Notes under the pieces: model-generated
What the model saw: the letters and a program-made list of their open reading frames with translations, nothing else
Databases searched by the model: none
Told to the model about the DNA's origin: nothing
Made by a program: the position numbers and the translations under genes
Part shown: piece after piece, positions 22,389 through 34,374 of the stretch
Position numbering within the stretch: the first letter of the stretch is position 1
Layout of the letters: every line of letters starts with the position of its first letter
Assembly (NCBI GenBank): GCA_011032825.1
Contig: JAADJZ010000005.1
Location: 1,493,001 to 1,557,000, forward strand
Direction: 5' to 3'
From: Massariosphaeria phaeospora
Lineage: Eukaryota; Ascomycota; Dothideomycetes; Pleosporales
Length of the DNA stretch: 64,000 nt

Positions 22389-23343
22389 TCATCGTGGTGG
22401 CAATCCTACAATTTCTGTGCTAATCGAAGGCCCCCAGTTGACGCGCGACACAAGCAGGTTGTCCTTGACGATCGAGTCCTTGAGCTTCTCAACCTCCTCC
22501 AAGTTCCAGTCGGCAAAGATGAGACGCCCGTTCAAGTAACTCGACTCGGGGGTGCTGAGGTACAGTGCAGTGCCTGCAGCCAGCTCCGGGGTGTCGAGAA
22601 GGCTGCCGCGGAACTGCAACGGGGCTCTCTGGCCCATTCCTGTGCTGGCGATTCCTCCCGGATGAAACGCCAGGCAACGCACGCCCTGAGCCCCATACTC
22701 CAGCTGCACGGACTCGGTAAAACGGTTCACCGCATGTTTCGATGTCGCATAGCTGCTCATGTTCGGCAGAACGGCATCCGAGATGCTCGTCGACACGTTG
22801 ATGATGGTTCCGGGTTTGCCGTCCAGGAGCCGCAGATACGCACGAGTGACGAGGTACGTACCCTTGAGGTTGACTTCGAAATCACGCCACCACGTTGCGG
22901 GGTCCGAGTCAGCGATGGAGAAGTCGGCGTTGATGCCTGCGTTGTTGATGAGAACATCCGGGGGCGGACCCGAGGGGAGTGCAGCGAAGATTGAAGAGAC
23001 GGCGTCCTCGGTGGTCACGTCGGCCGCAACCGTGGTGACGGTGGCTCCGGGCGACTGGGCTTCGACCTCCGACTTGGTGGCATCCAAAGCCTTCTGCTCC
23101 CGGCCAGTGATGGTGATTTTGGTCGCTCCCGCCAGTGCAAACTGGGCGGCGATGGCCAAGAAGGGCGTCAGTCACGAACGGAATCGCGCTAGAGGAGATC
23201 CATTGGGCAACTGGGCTTACCTTGCCAACACCTTTACCCCCACCAGTGATGAGGATGCTCTTGCCTGTAGCGGCACCCGCCAGACGGCCCTTGGCCGAGA
23301 TGAAGGGGTAGATGTCGTGTTGGTCGCGCTTGATGGTCGCCAT
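22389..23343 (-). CDS. Short-chain dehydrogenase/reductase with an odd 3' splice site
   Basis: Exon 1 is 23343-23221; exon 2 runs to 22389. Classical SDR: cofactor loop TGGGKGVGK, ADV, NNAG, STS with the catalytic Ser, and YATSK (YxxxK). Family helix residues after the glycine loop should read about KAIAAQFALAGA. Those codons exist, but the base pair before GCC ATC GCC is TG, not AG. The first AG after the branch site CTGAC is 15 bases further on (intron 23220-23142), which stays in frame but deletes AIAAQ. The protein is therefore 291 residues if CAG is used, or 296 with a TG acceptor. Divergent from the SnoaL-like gene and near an AflR-type regulator, so a role in secondary metabolism is likely but the substrate is unknown. 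Confidence 0.8.
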
Positions 23344-23687
23344 GGTTGTTTCTTTCTCGGTGCTGCGAGTGCGGAGGAGAGATGCGGGGGATGACCGGCC
23401 TTCGGTTGGCCCCGTATTTGTAGTGAAGAGTTGCTACCGGTCTGCGCCGCATCTGGCAACGTGAGGTGGGGGTTGCCTTTCACAGCGCGATATGGGCGGC
23501 TGGGCGTTGCCTAAAGCCGCTTAACTCCCTTTACCCCCGAAAATTTCACCACAACCAGCCTCGTCTCGTATATAGCGAGCAGCGTCGCCGACCGCAGCGT
23601 GGCTGCTTGCCCTCAAACCCCGGCGCCAGTTTCTGCCAGCCACAGCCGTCATCTATTGGCAGCACAGCGCCCGCATCTGCGATCGCC
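23344..23687. promoter_or_regulatory. Bidirectional promoter of SDR and SnoaL-like genes
   Basis: 344 bp between two divergent start codons. Contains TATATAG at about 23571-23577 on the plus strand, about 115 bp before the SnoaL-like ATG. I found no clear AflR site (TCG-N5-CGR) by eye. Confidence 0.4.
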
Positions 23688-24272
23688 ATGGCGCCATCAG
23701 TGGCGTTGATCGCGCTGGCGAACACCTTCCTGTCCCACTTCTGCAGCCTGGACATGGACCAGATGTTGTCTATCCGAACTTCGGACTGCGTGCAGGTCAT
23801 CGGCCCTGCGTCCATGGACCGGCCAGCCATGGACAATGCAGCGTGAGTAACTTTTTTTCTGGGCCCCCCATCCTCCAGCTGCCTTCTCCACTGTGCTGCC
23901 TGGAATATTCGTACCATCCGGCCCCGTGTGTGTACCACGTTTGTAGAGCTGACCGCGTGCTCGCCTAAAAGGTTCCGCTCCGCTTACGGGTCAGTGCTCC
24001 GCCACTTCCGCTCCATGAGCATGGAGACCAAGAGCATTCTCACCGACACGGAGCGCAACGTCGTGGTTCTCCACGTGCAGAGTCGAGCCACTACCATTGG
24101 ACCCCGGTACGACATGGAGTACATCTTCATACTCCACGCCACGGCAGACGCGAAAGCGTTAAACCGGATCGAGGAGTTCATAGATAGTGCAACGGCGAAG
24201 ACGCAATGGACGCAGCTGCAGGAGGCCATCGTGGCGCTGGAGGAGATGAAGCATGTACCGAATGCGCAATAG
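23688..24272 (+). CDS. SnoaL-like (NTF2-fold) small protein
   Basis: Two exons, 23688-23842 and 23972-24272, 151 residues, phase consistent across a 129-bp intron. Sequence follows the NTF2-like family common in fungal secondary-metabolite clusters: N-terminal helix ALANTFLSHFCSLDMDQML, SIRTSDCVQVIGPASM, a PAMDNAA turn, and the C-terminal sheet NVVVLHVQSRATT and MEYIFILHATADAKA followed by RIEEFIDSA. Relatives act as cyclases, isomerases or hydroxylases on small substrates. Catalytic residues cannot be assigned by eye. Pairing with the SDR and the nearby regulator supports a pathway role. Confidence 0.75.
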
Positions 24273-25462
24273 ATGTGCTGTTAGTGGCGCGGGACGGTCC
24301 GAGCAAAGCGAGAGTCGGTCGAAGAGCCGATGAACCGTCTGCTTACACGAAAGCTTGCGTGTCGAAGAGAAGGGTGGGATTGGCTCTCTAGGCTGTCGTG
24401 CATTCACTTAGGGCCCGGGCCGTTAGCGTCCGGTTAATCACGCCTTTGGCATCTACCTGCTCTACCTGCTGCAATCCCTCCATACAACTCGCCCGCTGAA
24501 TGGTTAGATAACGCCTGCCGGGCCTCGTGGGCTATCCGTAGGATCAGTGGGCTTACCAAATTCAACCCCACCACCCTGCACAAGAACCCCGAGCCGTGCG
24601 AGTAGAGCCTAACGAGGGATTGGTAGGGAAGGAACTGTGTTGCACGGGAGCGCTAGCAGCAAACAGGCTACAGTAAGCAGTCAATGTTCGAAGGACCCCG
24701 CGGAAGGTGCTTTACTTCTAACTGAACCTCACCGCCGATCCGCGCAGTCGTTTTTACGCCTGAATCCTAACGCTTTTGCGCGCATACCGGGCTGACCGCA
24801 TGGACTGCGTACAGGCTATTAAAGCCGGGACTGGACGCTACTAGTCACGTGCAAGCTCTATTCCCGCCATGCAATACGCGTTCAACGACTTCACTGCCCT
24901 CCACACACTCTTCTACTACACGCAGCCGCTTCATAAGCAAGACCGGCTTCTTTTAACAAGATTCGATGCAGTGAGATGTGGCTTACTGCAACGGCGGTAA
25001 GGTCGCACACGGCAACTTCAGAGCGCGCCGCGTCGATCGCACCCTGTTCGTAAATCCACCCAGGAACTCGGTCGACCTGAAGCAGTGCAGCAAGTGGACG
25101 CGTTGGTCTGCATCCTAGCTCAGCTAGTAACCGGTTTCAGCACCGATCGCAGCCCGCCATTCGCTAAAACACGAGGTGCGTTCAATGCGCTCAGCAGTCC
25201 TCCGTACGGATCAGCCTGACAGAGGCCAACACTGTTACACAAGGTAGTACATATAGCCGTCTAGGCAACCCACCTGTGTTTACACGACGCCCATAGCGCT
25301 CACCGATCATCAGCTGGAACCTCCGTACCGTCCAGCACCGTAAGCTGCTGATCATACATCCTGCATCCAAAACCACCACGGCACACACATCTCATCTGCA
25401 TATATTTGTTTACCCCCGCGAAGAATACGAGTAGAATAATATACCTGACCCTCGCCCCCGCC
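24273..25462. other. Intergenic upstream of the AflR-like gene
   Basis: Contains a 43-codon frame from ATG 24868 (MQYAFNDFTALHTLFYY) with no recognised motif, which might be an uncalled first exon or chance. Otherwise nothing seen. Confidence 0.5.
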
Positions 25463-26870
25463 ATGTTCATCACATTGAAGTGCAACAAAGAAAATATTTC
25501 CGTAGAGCAAGCAAGCGCAAGCACCGCTCAAGGAACACGTCCCCGCCATGCAGCTTGCACGCAATGCCGGGTGAAGAAGGTGGGTGCAACACACCCAAAG
25601 CACAACCACAGCTAACCCAAACAAGCTCAAATGCTCCGGCGATCGCGACAGTTGCACCGCATGCGCATCAAACAACCTGGAATGTATATACCCACCACCC
25701 AGCCGGGCCAAAAACGGGTCGGCCAAACGAACCCGCACTCTATCTCAAGCGCAAAGCCCCGCTACACAAACCAGCCCTCCTTCGCCAACGTCCAGAAATC
25801 CTCCGACGCCGCGCCTTTCCACATCCTCGTCGTCAACGTCGATAGAGCCGGATCTCGATCAGTTCGCGTGGCCGGCAGATACGTCCGACCCATCAGGAGG
25901 CTATCTGGACTCGTTCTGGAAGGAAAGCCCCACGAGCTTGGAAGATCTGCTGGGGGAGACTGCGGGCGCAGTCTTTCCTGATGCCGGACATGATCTCTTC
26001 ATGGACCAGCCCCATCTGTCGTCAAGTAAGCACAGCACAACACTACATCGCCGCACAAAGTAGAATCCCAATTGACTAACCCCCACAGGCGAAGACATGC
26101 TCCAATCCAACGTCGACGACGCCCTCTCAGCCCTCTCCTCCGAGATCTTCGGCGACCCCAGCCTCAACATCCCCTTCCCCAACGCCCCGCACCACCCCGC
26201 CGATCCCTCTTCCATGCTACTACCCCCGCTAGGCGACGCCGACGCCCTGTCCTTCGCTGAGTTTGCCGGCACAACAGCATCGTCCAGCAGCACCGACAGC
26301 CCCGACACGTGCCGCTGCATGACGGACGCGCTCGTCACCCTCGACGCCCTTGAAGCACAGAAAGCCGCCAAGTCGCCCTGCGCCCACACCATGAGCGGCA
26401 CGCTATCAACCAACAAAAGCGCGCTCTTGCAGTGCAGCCGCGTACTCGAGTGCGCCGCATGCCAGCACCGGCCCGGCTGCGCCCTGCTCCTCATCCTCAT
26501 CTGCCGCAACCTGGTCTCGCAGTTCCAGCAGCTGCTCTCGGGCGACCTGACCACTATGCACCACGCGAGCGCAACCAAGCACCCGACCATGACGATGCCC
26601 ATGAACATGGACATGAACATGAACATGGCGCTCACCGGGCGGGCCGCCGCGCTGGGCCAGTACTCGATCGACACGTCCGAGGAGCAGCTGCAGGTGCTGT
26701 ATGCGCTGGCGATTGTGCGCGGCCGGAGCTTGGCGCTGTTTCTGGAGAAGCTGAAGAGCTTTGTGCGGGGCCAGAGTGGCGCGGGGCATCGCGAGAAGAT
26801 TGAGAGTATTGAGTGTTGGCATCGGAGTTTGATGGAGGGGTTGAAGCAGATGAGCTATGAACGCATTTGA
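25463..26870 (+). CDS. AflR-type Zn2Cys6 transcription factor
   Basis: Three exons: 25463-25579, 25626-26025, 26089-26870, 432 residues. The first intron falls inside the zinc cluster; splicing gives CTQCRVKKLKC, SGDRDSC, TACASNNLEC, an exact C-x2-C-x6-C-x6-C-x2-C-x6-C. A Ser/Thr/Pro-rich linker follows. The C-terminal half has the AflR-domain pattern: CRCMTDALVTLDALE, NKSALLQCSRVLECAACQ, and CALLLILICRNLVSQFQQLL, then a regulatory helix LYALAIVRGRSLALFLEKLKSF. A low-complexity run MTMPMNMDMNMNM sits before it. Such proteins are pathway regulators of adjacent biosynthetic genes; the likely targets are the SDR, the SnoaL-like gene and the amidotransferase next to it. Binding sites are not demonstrated. 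Confidence 0.85.
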
Positions 26871-27157
26871 TGATGCTTTTGATGATAGATTTTATTCGTG
26901 CATGTTTTGCTTGGGATAGAGTAGATAGTGTTTAGATGGTTTGCATCTGAGTCGTTGGAGTTGGCCTCATCATGCTGAAGTGCTGCCAAAAGAAAAGTGA
27001 AGTTGGTCATAGCTAGAGCGAGTAGAACGTTCTCGAGACGGATTTCCGTATCGTCACTGGTAAATATGTCAAAGCCCTGATCTCTGGTGCTCCATCATGA
27101 GCTAGCGATAAGTCCTCAAAGTTTCTCTATGAACCCAAGCAAGCACTGCCACACCAT

Positions 27158-29555
27158 CTACACCTCCGCGTCAGCCCTCTTCACTCCAAACCTCTGCGAA
27201 AACACAACGAACTGAGCTACACTCAGAACCGTCAAGTACGCCAGATGCTCATGGTCAACAAACGCCTTCTCCGCCAATCCATCCACTCTGCTCCAATCAA
27301 TAAACCCCAACTGCTCCACATTCTCCCTGGTCACCAGCCTCTTGATAAGCTGATAGAACGGGCCGTCCGCCGAGTACCGTATAGGACCCATATACGGGTG
27401 CTTGCGGCGGCTATAGATCTCCTCAGTGATGAACGGCTTGAGCGCCTCGCGCAGCACATGCTTCTCGCGCAGCGTCTTTGTCGCAGGATCGTAGCGCATC
27501 TTGAGGCTGGGCGGGATCTGGTTTGCGTACTCGGAGACGCGGTTGTCGAGGTAGGCGGTGCGGCTCTCGACGTGGTCGACCATGTCGACGTTGTCGCCTA
27601 GGTAGCGCAGAATCAAGTTCGTGAAAATGGTCTTGCTCCAGATGTACTCGGCCGTGTGCAGCGGGTGCCACTTGTTCTGCATGTCGTGCAGCACGCGGCC
27701 GTTGAAGCTTTCGGCGATGGTCGTCTCTTGGTCGTTGACGGCGAACTTGTCGGTCCAGGGGGCGAAGGGGAGCGGAGTGTGCGTGCAGAGGGTGGGTGAG
27801 ATGTTGGTGTTGGCGAGCATGCGCTTTGTGGATGGTGCCACGTTCTTGGGCACCTCGCCGAAGCGGAAGACGTCGAGCTTCTGGCATGCACTTCGGAAAG
27901 CTTCTTCCCTTTCGGAATCGGACAGGACGGATGCTGGCCATGCAGGATCGGCTTCCATCAGAGTGTCCGCTGCAAAGAGAGAGTAGCCCGCGAAGTTCTC
28001 GTCTGCTCCCTCTCCTAGAATGGGTGTTAGAATGCACATTGACAGAATAAATGAGTGATAAAGCACGTACCAGTAAGGACAACTTTGATGCCTTCGTTAT
28101 GCACATGCTTGGACAAAGCCAGCCTTCCCGTTCCATTGGCGTCCGGGTTCGCCGCTTCGCTGTTCCAAGCAGTTGCTTCGAAGTTTGCGGCTATAGCTGC
28201 TTCATCCATGTGCACGGGAATAAAGTCTACACTAAGCCAGTCCGCTGTGCGCTGCGCAATTTCTAGTGATGTTAGCATTTTCGATGACAGAAAGAGTTCA
28301 GAAGTCACGGACCGGATTCGTCTGCTCCACTATCCTTGTCAAACTGTACGCTGAAGCATTTCAGTCGCTTTTGATCCCCACTGGCATCATTGCCGAATTT
28401 GGCGCCTTCCTCTTTGATGAGATGGGCAGCCATGCCAGCAAGACCTGACGAATCGAGCCCGCCACTCAGGTAGACGCCTACTGGCACATCCGCGTGGAGT
28501 CGCAATCGCACTGCGTCGAGCAAGCGTTCCCGAAGACCGAGAACGATTTCTTCTTCAGAGCGGGTGTCCACTTCTCTCTGATTACAAATTTAGTATGTGC
28601 ACTCAACTACATATCTGAATTTTACTCACTTTGTCAGGGTAATCAATGTCCCAATAAACCTTCTGGTGCAGATCGCTGAACTGTTTGCTGACCAGATAAT
28701 GACCTGGTAGAATCTGGAAATATGGTAAGCAAAACGATCCTTCTCAAGTAATTGCCCTGTCTCGACAACTGGGGAGACTCACTTTGTAAACATCCTTGAA
28801 AAATGTTCTCGAGTCAAAACGCCACCCATTCTCTCTCAATGACTGAACATTCCACTCCGGCTTCCACCCATAGGCCAAGAACGACTTCATCTCCGTTGAA
28901 ATCAGCAGTCTGCCGTTCTGCACTGTGTAGTAAAGCGACTTCACACCATACCGATCCCTTGCAGCGATCAACACATTGCGTTTTGCGTCGTAAAGGACCA
29001 AGGCAAATTCTCCCCGCAAGTGCTGCAGAAACGAGAGGCCGTAGTGCTTATACAGAGCAAGCACGATTTCGCAGTCGCTGTTCCCTTGGAACTCATACTC
29101 ATTGGCTAGTTGGGCCTTGTGTTCCGTGTAGTTGTAAAGTTCGCCGTTGACGACTGCGTGGACGTCGTCCTGGGTGTTGTGGAAGGGCTGGTTTCCAAGC
29201 GGGCTCAAATCGATAATGGAAAGACGGACGTGCCCAAGACCTGGGCGATGGATTAACTAGGCTCGCATGTTTTACACCGATGAGGCTTACCGACACGGCG
29301 ATCAGGGCTGACCCATACACCTCGAGCATCTGGGCCACGATGTTTGATGATTTCCAAGCTATTGTCGATTTCGGTCTCGAGAGTGTCAACACTGCTTCTG
29401 ACGTCACCATTGGTTTTCGGATTTCCATCGGTACTGCTCTGGCCGTTTGCATTGGCGTAGCCGTTCGTTTCAACGTGACCATTCGTGGGCGCGCCATTCG
29501 CCAAAGGTCCGTGCAGCTGCTGTTGCAGGGCAATACAAGCCGTAAGTCCACACAT
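27158..29555 (-). CDS. Asparagine-synthetase-type glutamine amidotransferase
   Basis: Six exons: 29555-29291, 29240-28783, 28713-28630, 28577-28313, 28262-28071, 28014-27158, 706 residues. The N-terminus MCGLTACIAL places the catalytic Cys at position 2 (Ntn glutaminase). GHVRLSIIDL, NGELYNY and DRYGVKSLYY complete the glutaminase domain. The synthetase domain has the ATP pyrophosphatase loop LSGGLDSSG, then LTGEGADENFAGY. This enzyme class forms an acyl-adenylate and amidates it with glutamine-derived ammonia. It is longer than housekeeping enzymes (about 570 residues) and carries a hydrophilic Asn/Gly/Thr-rich insertion of about 50 residues (GAPTNGHVETNGYANANGQ region) after the first strand. 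Location beside the AflR-like gene suggests tailoring of a metabolite carboxylate; primary asparagine synthesis is the alternative. Confidence 0.85.
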
Positions 29556-30908
29556 GATTGACCCCCGCTCGAAAAGTTCCAAGCGACGATGATAGTATCT
29601 ATCCTGGCTTTATTGTTATTGAAAAGCGTGACAAACACTGTGCGTATAGGCCGACGCCAGATGTGATAAGCCGGCGCCAGACAGGGCTAGCACGCTGCAT
29701 ACTGCTTGCGGCCCGTCCGCTGGGGACTGCTTTCTTGAGTGCTGGCGCCATCACCACCGCCGCGCTGGATTAACTTGCGCATAGTCATCTCCGGCTTCAG
29801 CATGGCGGCGCTGCGTGGGGTTGGATGCCGATGCTGCGTGCATAGGTGTTCCGAGGCTGGAAGATGGGAAAGTGGCAGTCTCCACCTGGGCAGGAAGGGC
29901 GCAAACGCGGTGCGGGCACGGCCTTTATCTTCGGCGATTGCCCGACTGAGGTGTTGCCGAGCGGCGTATGTGGCTTGCAGGCTTACGTGCCTGCAAGCCG
30001 TGTGCGAGACCATTCGTCGAAGAGTAAGGAGCGACGGTCATCTGCAGCACTCTGTAGAGAACTCAGAATACCACTTCCAGTTCTCCTTCGGCGTTAGTCC
30101 ACTCGGGCAGCCGGCAGCCGGCACCTACAGCCGAGATATCACGTGATATGCTTGCCAGGTACAGCTAGGAATAGGTGGTATGAGCCATGGGGCCGAGATT
30201 CTCTCACGTGCTACTGTAGTCCCCTGGCCATACATTTGGCCAGCTCTGCCACTTTCTGCAACTTTCGATGACTGTCGGCTCCATTGTGGTTCACGTACGG
30301 CTTATATCACCATCACCATCACCATCACCATCTGTGATCGCCGCATTCACATTGCAGGGGAAATATCGTTCTGGTTCCGCTCGACACCCGTGCCGCCAAG
30401 ACACAACACCGATGAGGCTCAACTGCTGCGTGGTAAGGTGCATTGATAGCCCCGCGCGGCTTGTCCAATTCTATCATCATGATCGACTCTATACGGGTTG
30501 GTGTTGAGATCATATCAAACAACCCACTCACCTCAAGTATGGTTGCTGGAATAAGAGACGCGACTGTGTCCGTAGATTACACTACTGCAGTCTACTGCAA
30601 TTGATAGTCAACGCTCTCTCCCATCTGCCACTGCTGTTTCTTCTCCATCGCAGCGCGTCGGTATTGCGGGTGGCGGCGCTGCTCTTGCCTGAGCTGCGAC
30701 GACGACGGGGGTCGCTTCCTCAAATGTGAGCACTCACGTCACCCACGTCACCGGCCGTCATTCTTTCCCCAGCAACCCGCGAGCCTTCACAATCCCTTTC
30801 ACATCACCGTTGCTGGCGTCAGGTGCTTCTGGCGAGTTGCCAGGTATTCCCTCGCCGGCTCTTCTATCGGCACTCAATAGGTCTGGACCCTCTCTGCACT
30901 GCCTCAGA
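29556..30908. other. Intergenic
   Basis: Promoter of the amidotransferase plus about 1 kb without supportable coding. Holds the TCACCA microsatellite listed separately. Confidence 0.5.
30307..30332 (+). repeat. Hexanucleotide microsatellite (TCACCA)4
   Basis: Four perfect TCACCA units plus TC. Confidence 0.85.
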
Positions 30909-32110
30909 ATGCCGTCTCTGGCTGTCAACAATCGGACGAAACCTACGCCGTCGCAACGGTCCTCTCGTAAGTATGCCCAACCATGACATAAGCTGTTGCA
31001 CCTCATCCTGCCATAGTTCTGGAACAACGAGCACATGTCGCCCTCGAATGGACTACTCGGAATGTTTTAGAGGTTCGGCGCATCTATGTCGATCTGATCG
31101 CCGCCGTGGACCACCTAGTGGCTCAGATTAGATCCAAGCATTCTCTGTTTAGGAGCCTGGGGGGTACATGGACTCCATACGCGAGGCACAAGATCGCAAC
31201 CATGGTGGCCGCAAGGCTTTACGCTTCAGGCCGCTTCGAGCTTGCTCGCACACGAGGGCACGTCTCCAGCCGCTACCCTGCTCAGTCCCCATCAGCGAAC
31301 GAGCCACGCACTAGACAAACAACAGCGTCCGCTCGCAGGGAGCAAGACCAGCAGTGTCGGAATCGACGCGAAATACAGGTCACCACTCTGCGGCCCAGCG
31401 TGCTCGTGAACTGCTTGCAGACGCTCCACCGTTCGATCTCCGCGTTAAAAATCTCTTGAAATTTTTCGAACCCTTGGGCCCGAGTACGCTCCGAGCGATT
31501 AGGAATGGTGAGCCCCGGAAACTGGACTAGGAGAAACCTAGCCCTCTCGTCCCGTCAAGAGATCAAGTCAATGCTTTGTCTGCGATCAAACTCACTGGTT
31601 CGATCAAGCTCGAGCCGCCTGAGCACGATGTGAGAGGTAAGGTGCTCCGTTCTCACACTGCATCCAAGTCCGCCCGCTGATGTTGTAATCTATAGCTCCT
31701 CCGCTTACTCAGTCTGAAGTTAGCTCTGCTAGTATAGCCAAGCTCGACCCTGCCCCAGCCCCTCCTCCCCAGCGAGATCAATCCAACACATACTTAGTAC
31801 GCCGCATGCTTCTTCGGATGGAGACCGCTTTTCCTATACACCTGATCGGGCGAAGAAGAGAACACATGTTCAGACAAGTCTCAACAGCGAGGAAGACGAA
31901 GAAGACACTCTAGAACCACAGGTGGATCTGCATCAAACCGATATGGCTCCTCGAAGGCCAGTGAAGAAACCAAGGACGACATCATGTCATGCAGATCGGG
32001 ATCGGAACCAAACTGCTGTGGTTCAGACCTTAACCGGCACCAGGTCCAGAAGGTCAAATGCTGGGAAGCGGCCACGCCCAGAGGGCATGGTAGAAACACC
32101 TGAGGTATAG
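30909..32110 (+). pseudogene. Decayed multi-exon gene, unknown family
   Basis: A coding-like path starts at ATG 30909 (MPSLAVNNRTKPTPSQRSS), crosses a canonical intron 30968-31017 (GTAAGT, TAG) and continues as LLEQRAHVALEWTTRNVLEV to about 31380. Coding character then moves to another frame (ARELLADAPPFDLRVKNLL), meets TAG at 31528 and goes on (DQVNALSAIKLTGSIKLEPP) to a second good intron, 31637-31695. After it APPLTQSEVSSASIAKLDP runs to about 31795, where the frame shifts again into a basic/acidic tail (SLNSEEDEEDTLEP; KRPRPEGMVETPEV) ending at TAG 32108. Two frame changes and one stop between well-formed introns suggest a pseudogene. The protein is not recognised; charged tails suggest a nuclear protein. 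Undetected introns could repair part of it. Confidence 0.45.
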
Positions 32111-32523
32111 AGTATACGGCGAATTTGTTGTGAGAGGCGGGAACGAGTCAGTATCTTGACAATTCTGCCACAACATAGCGTTTCAGATTTCGTGTTATCA
32201 CTGTATACATTTGTATCGGAGTTACTGCATCGAAGACTTCGGTAAGTATGGGGTAGATACAATGGTCTTATCAAACTAGTGGAGAGTTTGAAGACACGAT
32301 GGCAAGTGTAGAAAAGGATCTGACGAGCAAAAGTGGTGATGTTGAACACAGTCGCTTGGGATCAATTTACTCCATTGAAACATTGATAATAAATATAGGT
32401 TGCATGGAAAACCGGAGAGGAAACATCTAGCACGTCCTTGAAACATTCCATTCTCATTCTACTCATGAAGTCATGCGCGTCCCAGTCTATCCGTTCTATG
32501 TAACGTCTCTACCAACCACCGCC
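32111..32523. other. Intergenic, convergent 3' ends
   Basis: Nothing recognised between the decayed gene and the 3' end of the P450. Confidence 0.55.
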
Positions 32524-34374
32524 TCACTCCTGCTTCTGACGCTTCTGGAACACAAACTTCACAGTCGGCTCCACCTTATTCAAGATGCCATCCAGCCCGT
32601 TCATCACCGACGTCTCCTTGGGCGGATCCACCAGCTTCCACTCATAGTTCCGTAGAACGCGCGCAATAACCACTTTGGCCTCGTGGATGGCGAAAAAGCG
32701 ACCGGGGCAGGCCTGGGTGCCGTAGCCGAAGACTAGATGGTCGGCGCCGGAGGTGACAGCCTATGGTTGCGTTAGCGAGTGCGCTGCAGCGGAAAAGATA
32801 AGAGTGGTGTGCGTACTTGGTACTTGGCCTGGTTGCCGGGCTTGGACCGCAGATCGAGGTAGCGGAACCCGTCGAATTTCTCGGGGTCTTGTAGGGGAGA
32901 GCGGTTGAAGTGGATGAAGTGCGTGTCGACGCCAGTCATGGTTCCCACGGGGAGGACATCACCGGTCGCGATCTTCAGAGGCTTCGTGACTTTGCGGATG
33001 GTTCCCACTAGATTTGCGGTTAACGAAACGTTACGGTTGTGGAGAAGTGGAATAGCGTACCCAACATGAACTTGTTGAATCGTTGAGCTTCGCGGATGAA
33101 GGAGTCGAGTTTGACCAGCTTGGCCACGTTCTGTCTGGTCATCATCACCTCGCCAACGTCGAGCGCCTCTTGGCGGAGCGGCTCGACATATTCGGAGCGC
33201 AGACACAGGTCGTAGAGAAGATGGTAGACGGTTGCGGCGGTGGTGAAGAGAGCGGCGCGGCCGGTGCCGATCTGGGCTTCCACTTGGTAGCCGAGGTCGC
33301 GGCCCTTGTTGTCCGGTGCACCTTCGATGACGAGCTGCAGTAAATCTGGGGGCGGCTTAAAGGATGGGTCTTTCATGTTCTCAAGGCGCGTTTCAAGAAT
33401 GGGCTTTAATAATCTGTTTCGAAAATTGTGTTAGCTAATGACAGACAGATGGTCAGATGGCAGAGTGGACTGACTCGGTGGCTCTCTGCTTGTGTCGTCG
33501 AACTGCCCGGAGCTGTGGCATCCTTGTCCAAGCGACGAATGGACGAAGCATCCAGTGGATCTCCCACAACTCGGGTACTGCTTTGAAAGCACCACCAGTG
33601 CAGTTCCGGATAACCTCGAGCTAGAAAAGTTATTAGCCGAACTCTTCATCTTGAATATGTGCCAACAACTTACCCATTCAGGGTTACTTGAGAGCTCCTC
33701 TCCCACGAAAACACGCTGCGAGATCTTGATAATCATATTGACGATTTTGGGATACAGCACCATCTCGGTGGGCTGATCACACGGGCCGATCTCCTCGAGA
33801 ATGGCAGTCAGCGCCTTGTCCTGCACAATCTCGTAGACCGAGTCGAGAAGGCGGCCGACGTCGCGGCGGATAGTGGTGGCCGTTGCCTTCTCATGGCCCG
33901 TGATGCCCGTGAAGTCGCCGAGGAAGAAATCGTAAGAGGCTTGCTGGAAACTGAGAGTCGACTCGGGGTTGTTCCTCACATCCTCGATGCACTGGTGGGG
34001 AAGAATGACGATCTCATCAGGGAAATGCTTGATTTTATACGGCCTGTCGGGATACTAGATCGACTTGGTCAGCTACCATCGTTAAGCGACATTTCTGGAA
34101 GACGTACAAGTGATGATCCACGGGCTAGCACTTCGCGGTACGTCTCGCCTGCCCTTCGCTCTATGAGCGGCGCGTCGAACTTCTTGCGGCCGAACAGGCC
34201 ACTGAAGACACTCTTATGGACGAAATGTGAAGGCCGCCTGACGTAGGTTTTGAGGAAGTCGGTGAAAAGGTAGTACGCGAAGCCGAACACAAACAGGACT
34301 GCGCCGGCGAGGAAGGGCCGCTTGGAGACTTCTGTGCCCAAGTTGCTCAGCCCGTTGAGCACGATAAGCGACAT
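32524..34374 (-). CDS. Cytochrome P450, CYP68-like
   Basis: Six exons: 34374-34108, 34054-33674, 33620-33475, 33413-33061, 33007-32817, 32760-32524, 524 residues. N-terminal membrane anchor FLAGAVLFVFGFAYYLF. PYKIKHFPDEIVILP, a K-helix ExxR as EAQR in FIREAQRFN, PEKFDGFRYLDLRSKPGN, and the haem loop FGYGTQACPGRFFA with the Cys ligand. The I-helix reads FTTAATVYHLLYDL without the usual Asp/Glu-Thr pair, as in CYP68/gibberellin-type P450s that have HTTS there. These families oxidise terpenoids in secondary metabolism. It stands head to head with a second P450 and near a UbiA-type enzyme, which supports a terpenoid pathway. Substrate unknown. Confidence 0.85.

Noticed and set aside
31464..31486. 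A 14-base match to the MITE arm (CTTGGGCCCGAGTA) inside the decayed gene
   Set aside because: No second arm or TA-bounded partner nearby; the match is short and lies in coding-like sequence, so chance is likely.
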